This document shows, one piece after another, positions 13,591-20,951 of a DNA stretch of 35,701 nt (within the stretch, counting starts at the first letter, position 1; the number at the start of each line of letters is the position of its first letter). The DNA is from an uncultured Collinsella sp. (lineage in GTDB: Bacteria; Actinomycetota; Coriobacteriia; Coriobacteriales; Coriobacteriaceae). The notes under the pieces were generated by a model that had not been told where the DNA came from, searched no databases, and saw only the letters and a program-made list of their open reading frames with translations. Location of the stretch: contig CABUPE010000024.1 in assembly GCA_902493515.1 (NCBI GenBank), positions 1-35,701 of the forward strand. The letters run 5' to 3'. Made by a program: the position numbers and the translations under genes.

Positions 13591-13632
13591 TGCAGACTTT
13601 TGCATGTCATACTATGATGCAAAAGTCTGCAC
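13563..13632. promoter_or_regulatory. Three evenly spaced HipB operator-like palindromes
   Basis: ATGCA-N6-TGCAT occurs at 13563-13578 (N6 GAGTTT) and 13590-13605 (GACTTT). The inverted-spacer form ATGCA-AAAGTC-TGCAC is at 13617-13632. Centres are exactly 27 bp apart. Sites 2 and 3 also form a perfect 15-bp inverted repeat around an 11-nt core (GTCATACTATG) with -10-like character. The last site ends 15 nt before the hipB start. E. coli HipB binds 5-bp half-sites with a similar spacer, so autorepression is the likely role. Confidence 0.75.
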
Positions 13633-13646
13633 GTTAGGAGATCGCC

Positions 13647-14114
13647 GTGGATACCCTTCCCATCACCACACCGCGCCAAGCTGGCATCTACGTGCGCCAG
13701 GCACGCGAGACTCAGGGTCTCACCCGTGCCACCCTCGCCAAAAAGGCCGGTGTTTCGGAGCGCCTGCTTGCATCGCTCGAGCTAGGAGACGCCACCGGCA
13801 TTCGACTCGACAAGTTGCTGGCGATTTTCGACGCTCTTGAACTGGCGCTCGCAGCACAAGGGGATATAAGCGAAACGAAAAATGAGCACCCAGTCGACGC
13901 CCCGCATGCTGATCAACCTTGCAGCACCTCCAGACGCCATCACGCTCAACGTCTTCATCATCGCAACCGTCGCAGCACAACCATTCCGGCTCTTGCAGAT
14001 ACCCCCCTTACGTCCGAGCTCTACGACAGGGCCTTCGCCGATTTCGCCATGTCCAATCTCGGAGTCTCGATTGCCGCAAACGCATCTAGCCAAACCATGC
14101 CCGAAGGGAAATAG
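13647..14114 (+). CDS. hipB: XRE-family antitoxin HipB with extended C-terminus
   Basis: DNA-binding partner of the HipA kinase. It starts with GTG at 13647 (GGAG six bases before). Residues 5-70 are an XRE/Cro HTH (IYVRQARETQGLTRATLAKKAGVSERLLASLELG), followed by the short beta-like segment ALELALAAQ seen in HipB. The family is usually 70-100 aa; this one is 155 aa. The extra part (about 75-155) is His/Arg-rich at first (SRRHHAQRLHHRNRR) and then contains LTSELYDRAFADFAMSNLGVSIA, which resembles a small helical module. Its function is unknown. It is followed by hipA after 3 nt, so a two-gene operon behind the operator array. Confidence 0.88.
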   Translation: MDTLPITTPRQAGIYVRQARETQGLTRATLAKKAGVSERLLASLELGDATGIRLDKLLAIFDALELALAAQGDISETKNEHPVDAPHADQPCSTSRRHHAQRLHHRNRRSTTIPALADTPLTSELYDRAFADFAMSNLGVSIAANASSQTMPEGK

Positions 14115-14117
14115 CCA

Positions 14118-15422
14118 ATGGCCAGAACATCACTTCGGACCATTATTTGCGGCGTGCCTGCTGGAACGCTCGCGCAAGATGAGAACGGTCTTATCAGCTT
14201 TACCTACGATCATGACTATGACGGGCCAGCCCTATCGACCAACATACCCGTATCGAATCGCACATACGGACAACAGGTCATGAATCCGTACCTGTTTGGC
14301 CTTCTACCCGACAGCGAGGACCAACGAAAAGCGATTGCCGCCGAATTCGACGTTAGGCCCAACAATCCCGTTGCGTTGCTCAGCCATATCGGACTCGACT
14401 GTCCGGGCGGAGTGCAGTTTTGTGCCGAAGAAAATGCCGACGCCGTCCTGCATCGCGCTGGCGAATACCGCCCTATAGACGACCACGAAATTGCTCTTCG
14501 TCTCAAGTCGATCAGAGATGACCGCGATGCATCGTGGATGGGTCTAGATGAAAGTTGGTCACTTGGAGGCAACCAGGGCAAGTTCGCGCTCGCGTTCATA
14601 AACGACCGCTGGTGCGAATGCATGGGCTCCTCGCCCACGACGCATATTTTCAAAAATGGCGTTATCGGATTTAAACTCGAGGCTCTCAATGAGTTTGTCT
14701 GCATGAAAAGCGCCCAGCGCGCCGGCATCGCAACGGCAAACGTCGAATATCGTATGTTTGAGGACGAACCTGCCCTCATTGTTGAGCGCTATGACCGCGT
14801 GAAAGTCAAAGACGGAACGATCAGGCGCCTACATCAAGAAGACCTCTGTCAGGCACTTGGGGTGATGCCCGCCCAAAAGTACACGGCAGACGGCGGCCCG
14901 ACCACACGCGACATTCAAGAGCTCCTCGTAAATACGAGCCACCATCAACTTAACCTGTATCTGTTTACGCAGATACTTTTCTTTAACGCCATCATCGGCG
15001 CACCGGATGCGCACGCGAAAAACTATTCCCTGCTCCTTGGAAACGACGGCGCAGCCATGATGGCTCGAATGTACGATGTCGCGTCGGGTTTGGCGTATGA
15101 GCGCATGCGCCGCCGGGCGCGCCTTGCCATGAGCGTTGGCGGCGAAAATCGTGTGGGGTGCATCGGTCCAGGCGCTATCCGCCGATACCACGGTATGGGC
15201 GACCCCACGCTGGAGGCGACGCTCACCGATGCCGGGCTATCCGAGAAGTTTTGCTTTGCGACCATGATGGACCTCGCCTACGAGGTACCCATTTGCATGG
15301 AAGAGGTCATGGACGAATACGCCGACCTGCCCGGCATGGCGGACCTGCGCGAGCATATGCTCGGCCCCGTCCGCGAAAACTGCCAGCGCGCCCTCGACCT
15401 CATCAGGGCAGAAATGGACTAG
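14118..15422 (+). CDS. hipA: HipA-type serine/threonine kinase toxin
   Basis: 434 aa, close to the 440 aa of E. coli HipA, which phosphorylates glutamyl-tRNA synthetase and halts growth. Visible: N-terminal Couple_hipA-like region (1-110), the autophosphorylation loop S148-L-G-G-N-Q-G-K with Ser148 matching Ser150 of E. coli, Lys179 in HIFK, hinge IVERYDR, the QEDLCQALG segment, catalytic D297-AHAKN, and the metal-binding Asp320 in MYDVAS. All key residues are present, so the kinase is probably active. It is translated with hipB (AAGGG before the ATG). The target in this organism is unknown; other HipA-family kinases modify other synthetases. Confidence 0.93.
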   Translation: MARTSLRTIICGVPAGTLAQDENGLISFTYDHDYDGPALSTNIPVSNRTYGQQVMNPYLFGLLPDSEDQRKAIAAEFDVRPNNPVALLSHIGLDCPGGVQFCAEENADAVLHRAGEYRPIDDHEIALRLKSIRDDRDASWMGLDESWSLGGNQGKFALAFINDRWCECMGSSPTTHIFKNGVIGFKLEALNEFVCMKSAQRAGIATANVEYRMFEDEPALIVERYDRVKVKDGTIRRLHQEDLCQALGVMPAQKYTADGGPTTRDIQELLVNTSHHQLNLYLFTQILFFNAIIGAPDAHAKNYSLLLGNDGAAMMARMYDVASGLAYERMRRRARLAMSVGGENRVGCIGPGAIRRYHGMGDPTLEATLTDAGLSEKFCFATMMDLAYEVPICMEEVMDEYADLPGMADLREHMLGPVRENCQRALDLIRAEMD

Positions 15423-15453
15423 GTGGCCGTAATTTCGCAATTATCAAACAAAA

Positions 15454-15494
15454 GAGAGGGGGCACCCGTCGCAAAAGACCGGGTGCCCCCTCTC
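15454..15494. terminator. Bidirectional terminator between hipA and pepD
   Basis: Perfect 15-bp stem (GAGAGGGGGCACCCG / CGGGTGCCCCCTCTC; 15454-15468 and 15480-15494) with an 11-nt loop, between the convergent hipA (+) and pepD (-) genes. The minus side continues into TTTGTTTGATAA, a good U-tract; the plus side has CATAATG only, so termination is stronger for pepD. Confidence 0.85.
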
Positions 15495-15549
15495 ATAATG
15501 TCATTTGCAATCCGCTAGCACGTGACTCGGACTGCTGCTAGCGCAACCT

Positions 15550-17007
15550 TTACGCAGCGAGGCGCTTGAGGACGTCGATGAGCAGCTCGTAGAAGCGCTC
15601 GGCAGAAGCGAGCTCCATGCTCTCGTCCGGGGTATGGACATCGGAGAGCGTCGGGCCCACGGCGATGGCGTCCAGGCCGTGCAGGGCCTCGGCAAACAGG
15701 CCGCACTCAAGGCCGGCGTGAATGGACTCGATGCGCAGCTCGGAGCCAAAGAGCTCTCGATAGCTCTCGACAAAGACTTCGCGGACCGGCGAATGCTCGG
15801 CATAGCTCCAGCCGGGATACTCAAACTCAAACTTGGCGTCGAAGCCCAGGACATCGGCCAGCGTCTGCAGGCGGTCCTTGAACTCGTTCTGCAGCGAGGT
15901 GATCGAGGAGCGCGGGGACAGCATGATCTTGACCTGGTCGTCAGAGGTGGCAACCACGCCGATGTTGGAGGAAACCTCGACGGAGCCGTCGGTGGCGACG
16001 TTGCGGCGAATCACGCCGTTAGGGGCAAGACGCAGGGCGCGGATGAGGGCAAGCGCGGACTTCTGGTCCATGGCCTCGACCTCAGTGTTGTCGGCAATCT
16101 CAACCGTGCAGGTAAAGCCGGGGTCGAAGACCTCGAGCTCGGCGGTGACGTCGGCGATGATGCCCTTTGCGATCTGGGCCGCGGCCTCGGCGGCAGCGTG
16201 GTCGGCGTAGACCAGAACAGCCTTGCACTCACGGTTGATGGCGTTGTCCTTGGTGCCGCCGTTAAAGCTAACGATGGCGGGCTCGCCGGCAACCATCAGG
16301 CGGTCGATGATGCGGGCCATGATGAGGTTGCCGTTGCCGCGCTCCAGGTGGATATCGCTGCCGGAGTGACCGCCCAGCAGGCCGGAGATGTCGAGCGTGA
16401 GGGTGCTACCGGTCTTGTGCTCGCGCGCGATCGGGCAGGTGTAGGTAACGACGACGCCGCCGGCGCAGCTGACGGTGGCCACGCCCTCTTCCTCGGAGTC
16501 AAGGTTAATCATGGTGCGGGCGCTGATCTGGGACTTATCGAGCGTCTCGGCGCCAACCAGACCAGTCTCCTCGTCGGTGGTGAACACGCACTCGAGGGCC
16601 GGATGAGCAATCGAATCGTCGTTGAGCACGGTAAGCATAAGCGCGACGGCGATACCATTGTCGGCGCCCAGAGTGGTGCCGTTAGCGGTGAGGACACCGT
16701 CCTTGACGACCAAGTCGATACCGTCGGTCGTAAAGTCGTGCTCGACGGAACCCAGCTTGTCACACACCATGTCGATGTGACCCTGCAGCATTACGGTCGG
16801 GGCATTCTCGGCGCCGGCAGATGCGGGCTTGCGAATGATGACGTTGTAGACCTCGTCCTGATACACATCGAGACCGCGCTCCTTGGCAAACGCAACCAGG
16901 AAATCGCTGATGCCCTTCTCGTTGCCAGACCCACGGGGGATCGCGCTGATCTCCTCAAAGAAATGGAACAGCTGGGCGGGCTCGTAGCCGGTAATCTTGT
17001 AGTCCAT
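15550..17007 (-). CDS. pepD: Cytosolic dipeptidase PepD (M20C, Xaa-His/beta-Ala-His dipeptidase)
   Basis: Two-zinc aminoacyl-dipeptidase, 485 aa from the ATG at 17007, the same length as E. coli PepD. AAGGAGG sits four bases before this ATG; a longer in-frame reading to 17112 lacks a binding site. Metal and catalytic motifs of M20 are present: LQGHIDMVCDK, TTLGADNGIAVA, FTTDEETGLVGA and NLDSEEEG, GGHSGSDIH, and a late HAGLECGLF. The dimerisation lid domain lies at about 205-385. It probably recycles dipeptides from protein turnover; clpC is the next gene upstream, though separated by its own terminator. No signal peptide. Confidence 0.96.
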   Translation of the reverse strand: MDYKITGYEPAQLFHFFEEISAIPRGSGNEKGISDFLVAFAKERGLDVYQDEVYNVIIRKPASAGAENAPTVMLQGHIDMVCDKLGSVEHDFTTDGIDLVVKDGVLTANGTTLGADNGIAVALMLTVLNDDSIAHPALECVFTTDEETGLVGAETLDKSQISARTMINLDSEEEGVATVSCAGGVVVTYTCPIAREHKTGSTLTLDISGLLGGHSGSDIHLERGNGNLIMARIIDRLMVAGEPAIVSFNGGTKDNAINRECKAVLVYADHAAAEAAAQIAKGIIADVTAELEVFDPGFTCTVEIADNTEVEAMDQKSALALIRALRLAPNGVIRRNVATDGSVEVSSNIGVVATSDDQVKIMLSPRSSITSLQNEFKDRLQTLADVLGFDAKFEFEYPGWSYAEHSPVREVFVESYRELFGSELRIESIHAGLECGLFAEALHGLDAIAVGPTLSDVHTPDESMELASAERFYELLIDVLKRLAA

Positions 17008-17160
17008 GGTGCCTCCTTGGCGCAACTGGTTAGACAGTAAGACATGCGACTTGTATATTCCCAGACTTTGCGTGCATAAACCAGTCGAAAACGCCGAGCG
17101 CCCTCGCATCATCGGCTAACGGTGGACCGCATAGCGTAACGGTCACAACTTCGCAGCTCT

Positions 17161-17196
17161 ACAAATCGAGGCGCCCTTGCCAGAGCGCCTCGATTG
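17161..17196 (-). terminator. Terminator of clpC
   Basis: 11-bp stem AATCGAGGCGC / GCGCCTCGATT (17164-17174 and 17185-17195), 10-nt loop, followed on the minus strand by TTGTAG. It lies 25 nt after the clpC stop. The U-tract is weak. Confidence 0.7.
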
Positions 17197-17220
17197 CGCG
17201 TATCAAATTGTCGCCACGCC

Positions 17221-19863
17221 CTACAGCGCGCCGGAACCGGCTTGCATCATGCCGCCAGGGCCCGAGGTCACGCCGCCGCTCACGGGCGCGGCGTTGCCGG
17301 TGTGCGGTGCCGCCGGAGCGGTATCGCCACCGAGCGTGCCCGCCGGACGCGGTGCCGGAATCTCGCCCGTGCCGTGGCTAAAGACAAACTTGCCATCGGC
17401 CACGTCGCACAGGACGGTATCGCCCTCGCCCCACTCGCCGGCCAGAAGCTCCTCGGACAGCGGGTCCTCGATGAGCTTTTGAATAGCACGGCGCAGCGGA
17501 CGCGCACCGTTGGTGAGGTCGGTGCCCTCGGCCACGATCTTGTCATAGGCCGCATCGGTGAGCTTAATGTTCATGCCGTTGGCAATCAAACGCTGACGCA
17601 GGTCGTCCACCAGCAGGTGAGCGATCTTGGTGAGATTCTCGCCCGAGAGCTTCTGGAACACCACGATGTCGTCGATACGGTTGAGCAGCTCGGGGCGGAA
17701 CAGGCGCTTGAGCTCGCCCATCGCGCGACCACGGATCTCACTCGACGTGAGACCCTGCTCGCCGGTGGTGCCAAAGCCAACGCTCGCATCCTGCGCAATC
17801 TCGCGGGCGCCCACGTTGGACGTCATGATGATCACGGTGTTGCGGAAGTCGACCGTCTTGCCCTGGCTATCGGTCAGACGACCCTCCTCCAGCACCTGCA
17901 GCAGGATGTTGAAGATGTCGGGATGCGCCTTCTCGATCTCGTCGAACAGCACGACCGAGTACGGGTGGCGACGAACGGCCTTGGTGAGCTGACCGCCCTC
18001 GTCGTGACCGACGTAACCCGGAGGGCTACCGATGAGCTTGGAGACCTCGAACTCGCTACCGAACTCGGACATGTCGAGGCTGATGAGTGCATCCTTGCTG
18101 CCAAAGAGGTACTCGGCGAGCGTCTTGGCGAGCTCGGTCTTGCCCGTGCCGGTGGGACCCAGGAAGATAAAGCTGCCGCCGGGGCGACGCGGGTCCTTGA
18201 GCGGCGAACGGCTGCGGCGCACGGCCTTGGCAACTGCCTCGACAGCCTCATCCTGACCGATGATGCGCGTCTTGAGCACGCTTTCGGCTTGCAGCAGGCG
18301 ACGGCTCTCGCTCTCGGTAAGCGAGGACACCGGCACGCCCGAAGTCACGGACACGATGTCGGCGATCTGAGAGACATCGATGGTGAGCGGGCTGGCGTCG
18401 AGCTCGGCGGTCCAGGCGGCCTTGGCCTCGGCGAGTTCAATCTCGGCGGCCTTCTGCTGCTCGGTGATCTCGGCGGCCTTGTTCATGTCGTCGCTCTCGG
18501 TGGCCTCCTGCGCGGCGGCCTTGAGCTCCTCTATGCGATGCTCGGCCTCGCGCACCGGCTCGGGCGCGCGATTCGCGGCGATGCGAGCGCGGGCGCCGGC
18601 CTCGTCAATGAGGTCGATGGCCTTATCGGGCAGGAAGCGATCCTGGATGTAGCGGTTGGAAAGGTTCGCGGCGGCCTCGATAGCACCCTGCGTATAGCGC
18701 ACATGGTGGTGCTCCTCGTAGCGCGGCTTGAGCGCGGTCAGGATCTTGACCGTGTCCTCGACGCTCGGCTCCTCGACATCGATGGTCTGGAAGCGACGCT
18801 CGAAGGCCGGATCCTTGGTGAGGTACTTGCGGAATTCCTCGGCCGTGGTGGCGCCGATAATCTGGAAGGCACCGCGCGCGAGCACGGGCTTGAGCATGGA
18901 GCTCGCGTCGATGGAGCCCTCGGCAGAACCGGCACCGATGATAGTGTGCATCTCGTCGATAAACAGGATGACGTCGTCGGCTTCGGTGGCCTCCTGGATC
19001 ACGTTCTTGAGGCGCTCCTCAAACTCGCCGCGATACTTGGCACCCGCCACGAGGCCCGGCAGGTCGAGCGTCCAGATATTCTGGTTCATGAGGTTCTCGG
19101 GCACGTTGCCGGCTGCAATCTGTTGAGCCAAGCCCTCGACGATGGCCGTCTTGCCCACGCCGGGGTCGCCCAGAATGAGCGGGTTGTTCTTGGTGCGGCG
19201 CGAAAGAATTTCCATCATACGCTGGACTTCCTTTTCGCGACCAATTACAGGGTCGAGCTCGCCGTCGCGCGCCTTCTGCGTGAGGTTGGTCGCGAACTGC
19301 TTAAGCGTATCGGTGCCACTCCCCTTTTGCTGAGAGGCATCCGAGCCGCTAAAGAACGGCAGGCCCGCACCGGGACGACCAGCACCGGCGCCGGCGAGCG
19401 GACGCTTCTTGTCCTGGTCCTTGGCGGTGAGTTTCTCGATAGCCTTTTTAATGGAAGCGGACGACACACCCAGGCGCATGAGGATGTCCATGGCCATGCC
19501 GTTGCCCTCTTCGACGATGCCGATCAGCAAGTGCTCGGTCGACACGTAGGTCTGGTTGTTCTCACGCGCCACGCGGAATGAACGCTCCATCACGCTAATG
19601 ACGAGCGGCGTAAAGGCGAGCTTGGCCGCCTCGGTCTCCTCGCAGGGCTCGGGAACCGTAGTCTGGACCTCTTTGAGCGTGTCCATGATGTCATCGTAGG
19701 AGATATCGAGCGAACGCAGCGCCTCGGCGGCAATGCCCTCGTCCTCCTTGGCAAGCGCGAGCAGCAGGTGCTCGGTACCCACCTTATTTGAATGAAGATC
19801 GAGCGCCTCCTGCTTGGCCATGGACATGACCTTGCGCGCGCGATCGGTAAAACGGTCTAACAT
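17221..19863 (-). CDS. clpC: ATP-dependent Clp protease ATP-binding subunit ClpC
   Basis: Class I AAA+ unfoldase of the Clp protease, 880 aa. Two Clp_N repeats (1-145), a Gly/Pro-rich linker (about 150-185), AAA1 with Walker A GDPGVGKT (232-239) and Walker B VILFIDE (298-304), a coiled M domain (about 425-490), and AAA2 with GPTGTGKT (569-576) and LFDEIEKAHPD. The last 50 or so residues are an unusual Gly/Pro/Ala-rich tail ending GGMMQAGSGAL, with no family motif recognised. Start ATG with AGAGGAA six bases upstream. The 5' leader contains a 9-bp hairpin (19899-19925), and a TATACT -10-like hexamer lies at 19944-19949. No CtsR, CIRCE or HAIR operator was recognised. Confidence 0.96.
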   Translation of the reverse strand: MLDRFTDRARKVMSMAKQEALDLHSNKVGTEHLLLALAKEDEGIAAEALRSLDISYDDIMDTLKEVQTTVPEPCEETEAAKLAFTPLVISVMERSFRVARENNQTYVSTEHLLIGIVEEGNGMAMDILMRLGVSSASIKKAIEKLTAKDQDKKRPLAGAGAGRPGAGLPFFSGSDASQQKGSGTDTLKQFATNLTQKARDGELDPVIGREKEVQRMMEILSRRTKNNPLILGDPGVGKTAIVEGLAQQIAAGNVPENLMNQNIWTLDLPGLVAGAKYRGEFEERLKNVIQEATEADDVILFIDEMHTIIGAGSAEGSIDASSMLKPVLARGAFQIIGATTAEEFRKYLTKDPAFERRFQTIDVEEPSVEDTVKILTALKPRYEEHHHVRYTQGAIEAAANLSNRYIQDRFLPDKAIDLIDEAGARARIAANRAPEPVREAEHRIEELKAAAQEATESDDMNKAAEITEQQKAAEIELAEAKAAWTAELDASPLTIDVSQIADIVSVTSGVPVSSLTESESRRLLQAESVLKTRIIGQDEAVEAVAKAVRRSRSPLKDPRRPGGSFIFLGPTGTGKTELAKTLAEYLFGSKDALISLDMSEFGSEFEVSKLIGSPPGYVGHDEGGQLTKAVRRHPYSVVLFDEIEKAHPDIFNILLQVLEEGRLTDSQGKTVDFRNTVIIMTSNVGAREIAQDASVGFGTTGEQGLTSSEIRGRAMGELKRLFRPELLNRIDDIVVFQKLSGENLTKIAHLLVDDLRQRLIANGMNIKLTDAAYDKIVAEGTDLTNGARPLRRAIQKLIEDPLSEELLAGEWGEGDTVLCDVADGKFVFSHGTGEIPAPRPAGTLGGDTAPAAPHTGNAAPVSGGVTSGPGGMMQAGSGAL

Positions 19864-19898
19864 GCTAGTTCCTCTTAGACGAGCTAGTTTTTCAAACG

Positions 19899-19925
19899 CA
19901 AAGCGCCACTCGTGGCGGCGCTTTG
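19899..19925 (-). promoter_or_regulatory. Hairpin in the clpC leader
   Basis: CAAAGCGCC / GGCGCTTTG, 9-bp perfect stem with a 9-nt loop, about 35 nt before the clpC start. It could be a stability or thermosensing structure. No U-tract directly after it on the minus strand beyond GCGTTTG. Confidence 0.45.
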
Positions 19926-19998
19926 GTCTCTTTACCCATATGGAGTATATGTTAACCGCTGGGGCCTTTTCCGCATGCAGCCATACGACAACGTCTAC

Positions 19999-20023
19999 AA
20001 AAAAGGAATCGCCGGGTGCGGCG
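19999..20023 (-). terminator. Probable terminator of the DUF2798 gene
   Basis: On the minus strand CGCCG-CACC-CGGCG (20010-20023) is followed after five bases by TTTTTT (19999-20004). The stem is short but very GC-rich. It lies 25 nt after the DUF2798 stop. Confidence 0.5.
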
Positions 20024-20048
20024 GGCGCTCTAGGTTAGAGGCTGTTGC

Positions 20049-20651
20049 CTAGCAGGCAGGCTCGGCGTCCATGCTCTCGGCAACGTCATTGACGGCATCG
20101 GCAACGGGAGCGCCAGGCATGCGCACGAGCTCCATATGCTGCTCTTCAAAGACGGTTCCCATGGGGAAGGCGCGGCGGAAGACAAAGCGAGCAACCGGAC
20201 CAGCCACTAGCAGGTTCCAAGGCAGGGCCATGATAAAGTTGCGCGGAATGTTGACGAGCCACATCATCGGCAGCGCCTGCAAATTGGCGAGCGGGCCACC
20301 GGGCATATGGAACAGGCCTTCACACGCGCCGTAGAGCGACATGATGATGACCATGGGAACGACCATGCAGGAGCTGACGGCGAGCGTCATGGCAAGCGGC
20401 GAGCTCTTGCCCGGAGTAACCAGGAACTTGAAGGCGAAGCCTTTGGCCAGCGGGCTGGCAACAAACCAGTCGCAGCACATGGCAAAGACGTAGGCAACGG
20501 GGAAGCCGAGCCACGCGGCGGCAACAACCTCGCCGTTGATGGCCCCATGCTGCAGGGCGACGTTGTAGACGCTCATCCAGAGCACCATGCAAAAGCACAT
20601 GATAAAGGTGAACAGCAGGCTCTCTCGTTTGTTGATAGGCATAAAGGGCAT
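20049..20651 (-). CDS. DUF2798-family membrane protein
   Basis: 200-aa integral membrane protein with about four hydrophobic segments, arranged as two related halves (MPINKRESLLFTFIMCFCMVLWMSVYN... and SSPLAMTLAVSSCMVVPMVIIMSLYGA...), as in the DUF2798 family. Molecular function is unknown. Two starts are possible: ATG at 20651, with AAAGGA only two bases before it, or the in-frame ATG at 20642 (Met4), with the same site 11 bases away. The upstream leader contains a strong terminator hairpin and then a perfect 14-bp palindrome next to the binding site, so expression may be controlled by attenuation. No operon partner. Confidence 0.75.
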   Translation of the reverse strand: MPFMPINKRESLLFTFIMCFCMVLWMSVYNVALQHGAINGEVVAAAWLGFPVAYVFAMCCDWFVASPLAKGFAFKFLVTPGKSSPLAMTLAVSSCMVVPMVIIMSLYGACEGLFHMPGGPLANLQALPMMWLVNIPRNFIMALPWNLLVAGPVARFVFRRAFPMGTVFEEQHMELVRMPGAPVADAVNDVAESMDAEPAC

Positions 20652-20665
20652 GGTCCTTTCTGTGT

Positions 20666-20679
20666 TGCGCCGCGGCGCA
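20666..20679. promoter_or_regulatory. 14-bp perfect palindrome next to the DUF2798 ribosome binding site
   Basis: TGCGCCGCGGCGCA, immediately 5' of the AGAAAGGA binding site on the minus strand. It could be an operator or a hairpin affecting translation. The function is inferred from position. Confidence 0.5.
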
Positions 20680-20682
20680 CAA

Positions 20683-20734
20683 CAAAAACGGGCGGGCGAG
20701 ATGGAGCTGTTGGGACTTCATCTCGCCCGCCCGT
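20683..20734 (-). terminator. Strong terminator/attenuator in front of the DUF2798 gene
   Basis: 16-bp perfect stem ACGGGCGGGCGAGATG (20688-20703) / complement at 20719-20734, 15-nt loop, followed on the minus strand by TTTTTGTT. It ends about 30 nt before the DUF2798 start codon. Either it terminates the upstream ThrE-type gene (stop 218 nt away) or it attenuates the DUF2798 transcript. Confidence 0.85.
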
Positions 20735-20846
20735 GATACGTGCGTCTGCGACTACTTATGTGGTGGAATCAGCCTAGCACGAAAAGCACGTGCTTCGTAA
20801 GCGTTGAGTTTATGGAGATGCAGGGCACCAATAATCCCCCGACCCC

Positions 20847-20951
20847 ATAAGTTGCGGTGGAATACGGACTGTTTTGACCCTTTAAGCAGCAATTCAGTCC
20901 CTATTTCACCGCAACTCATTTGGTGCAAAGTGACCTGCCCCCTTGCACCAA
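20847..20951. repeat. Two abutting palindromes after the ThrE-type gene
   Basis: 20847-20871 and 20895-20919 are inverted arms matching at about 22 of 25 positions (GTTGCGGTG ... CACCGCAAC) around a 23-nt core. Directly adjoining, TTGGTGCAA (20920-20928) and TTGCACCAA (20943-20951) form a perfect 9-bp hairpin that reaches the stop codon. No U-tract on either strand. They look like palindromic intergenic repeats; the rest of 20735-20846 shows nothing else. Confidence 0.7.

Noticed and set aside
17194..19581. Long open frame on the plus strand (795 aa) opposite clpC
   Set aside because: It is the exact antisense of clpC in a GC-rich genome, has a repetitive Leu/Gly/Ala/Val/His-rich composition and no domain or ribosome binding site. 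The same holds for plus-strand frames opposite lysS, asnB, murE, pepD, cysS and rlmB.
19864..19960. CIRCE, HAIR or CtsR operator before clpC
   Set aside because: None of the known consensus repeats is present; only a 9-bp GC hairpin and a TATACT-like hexamer are seen.
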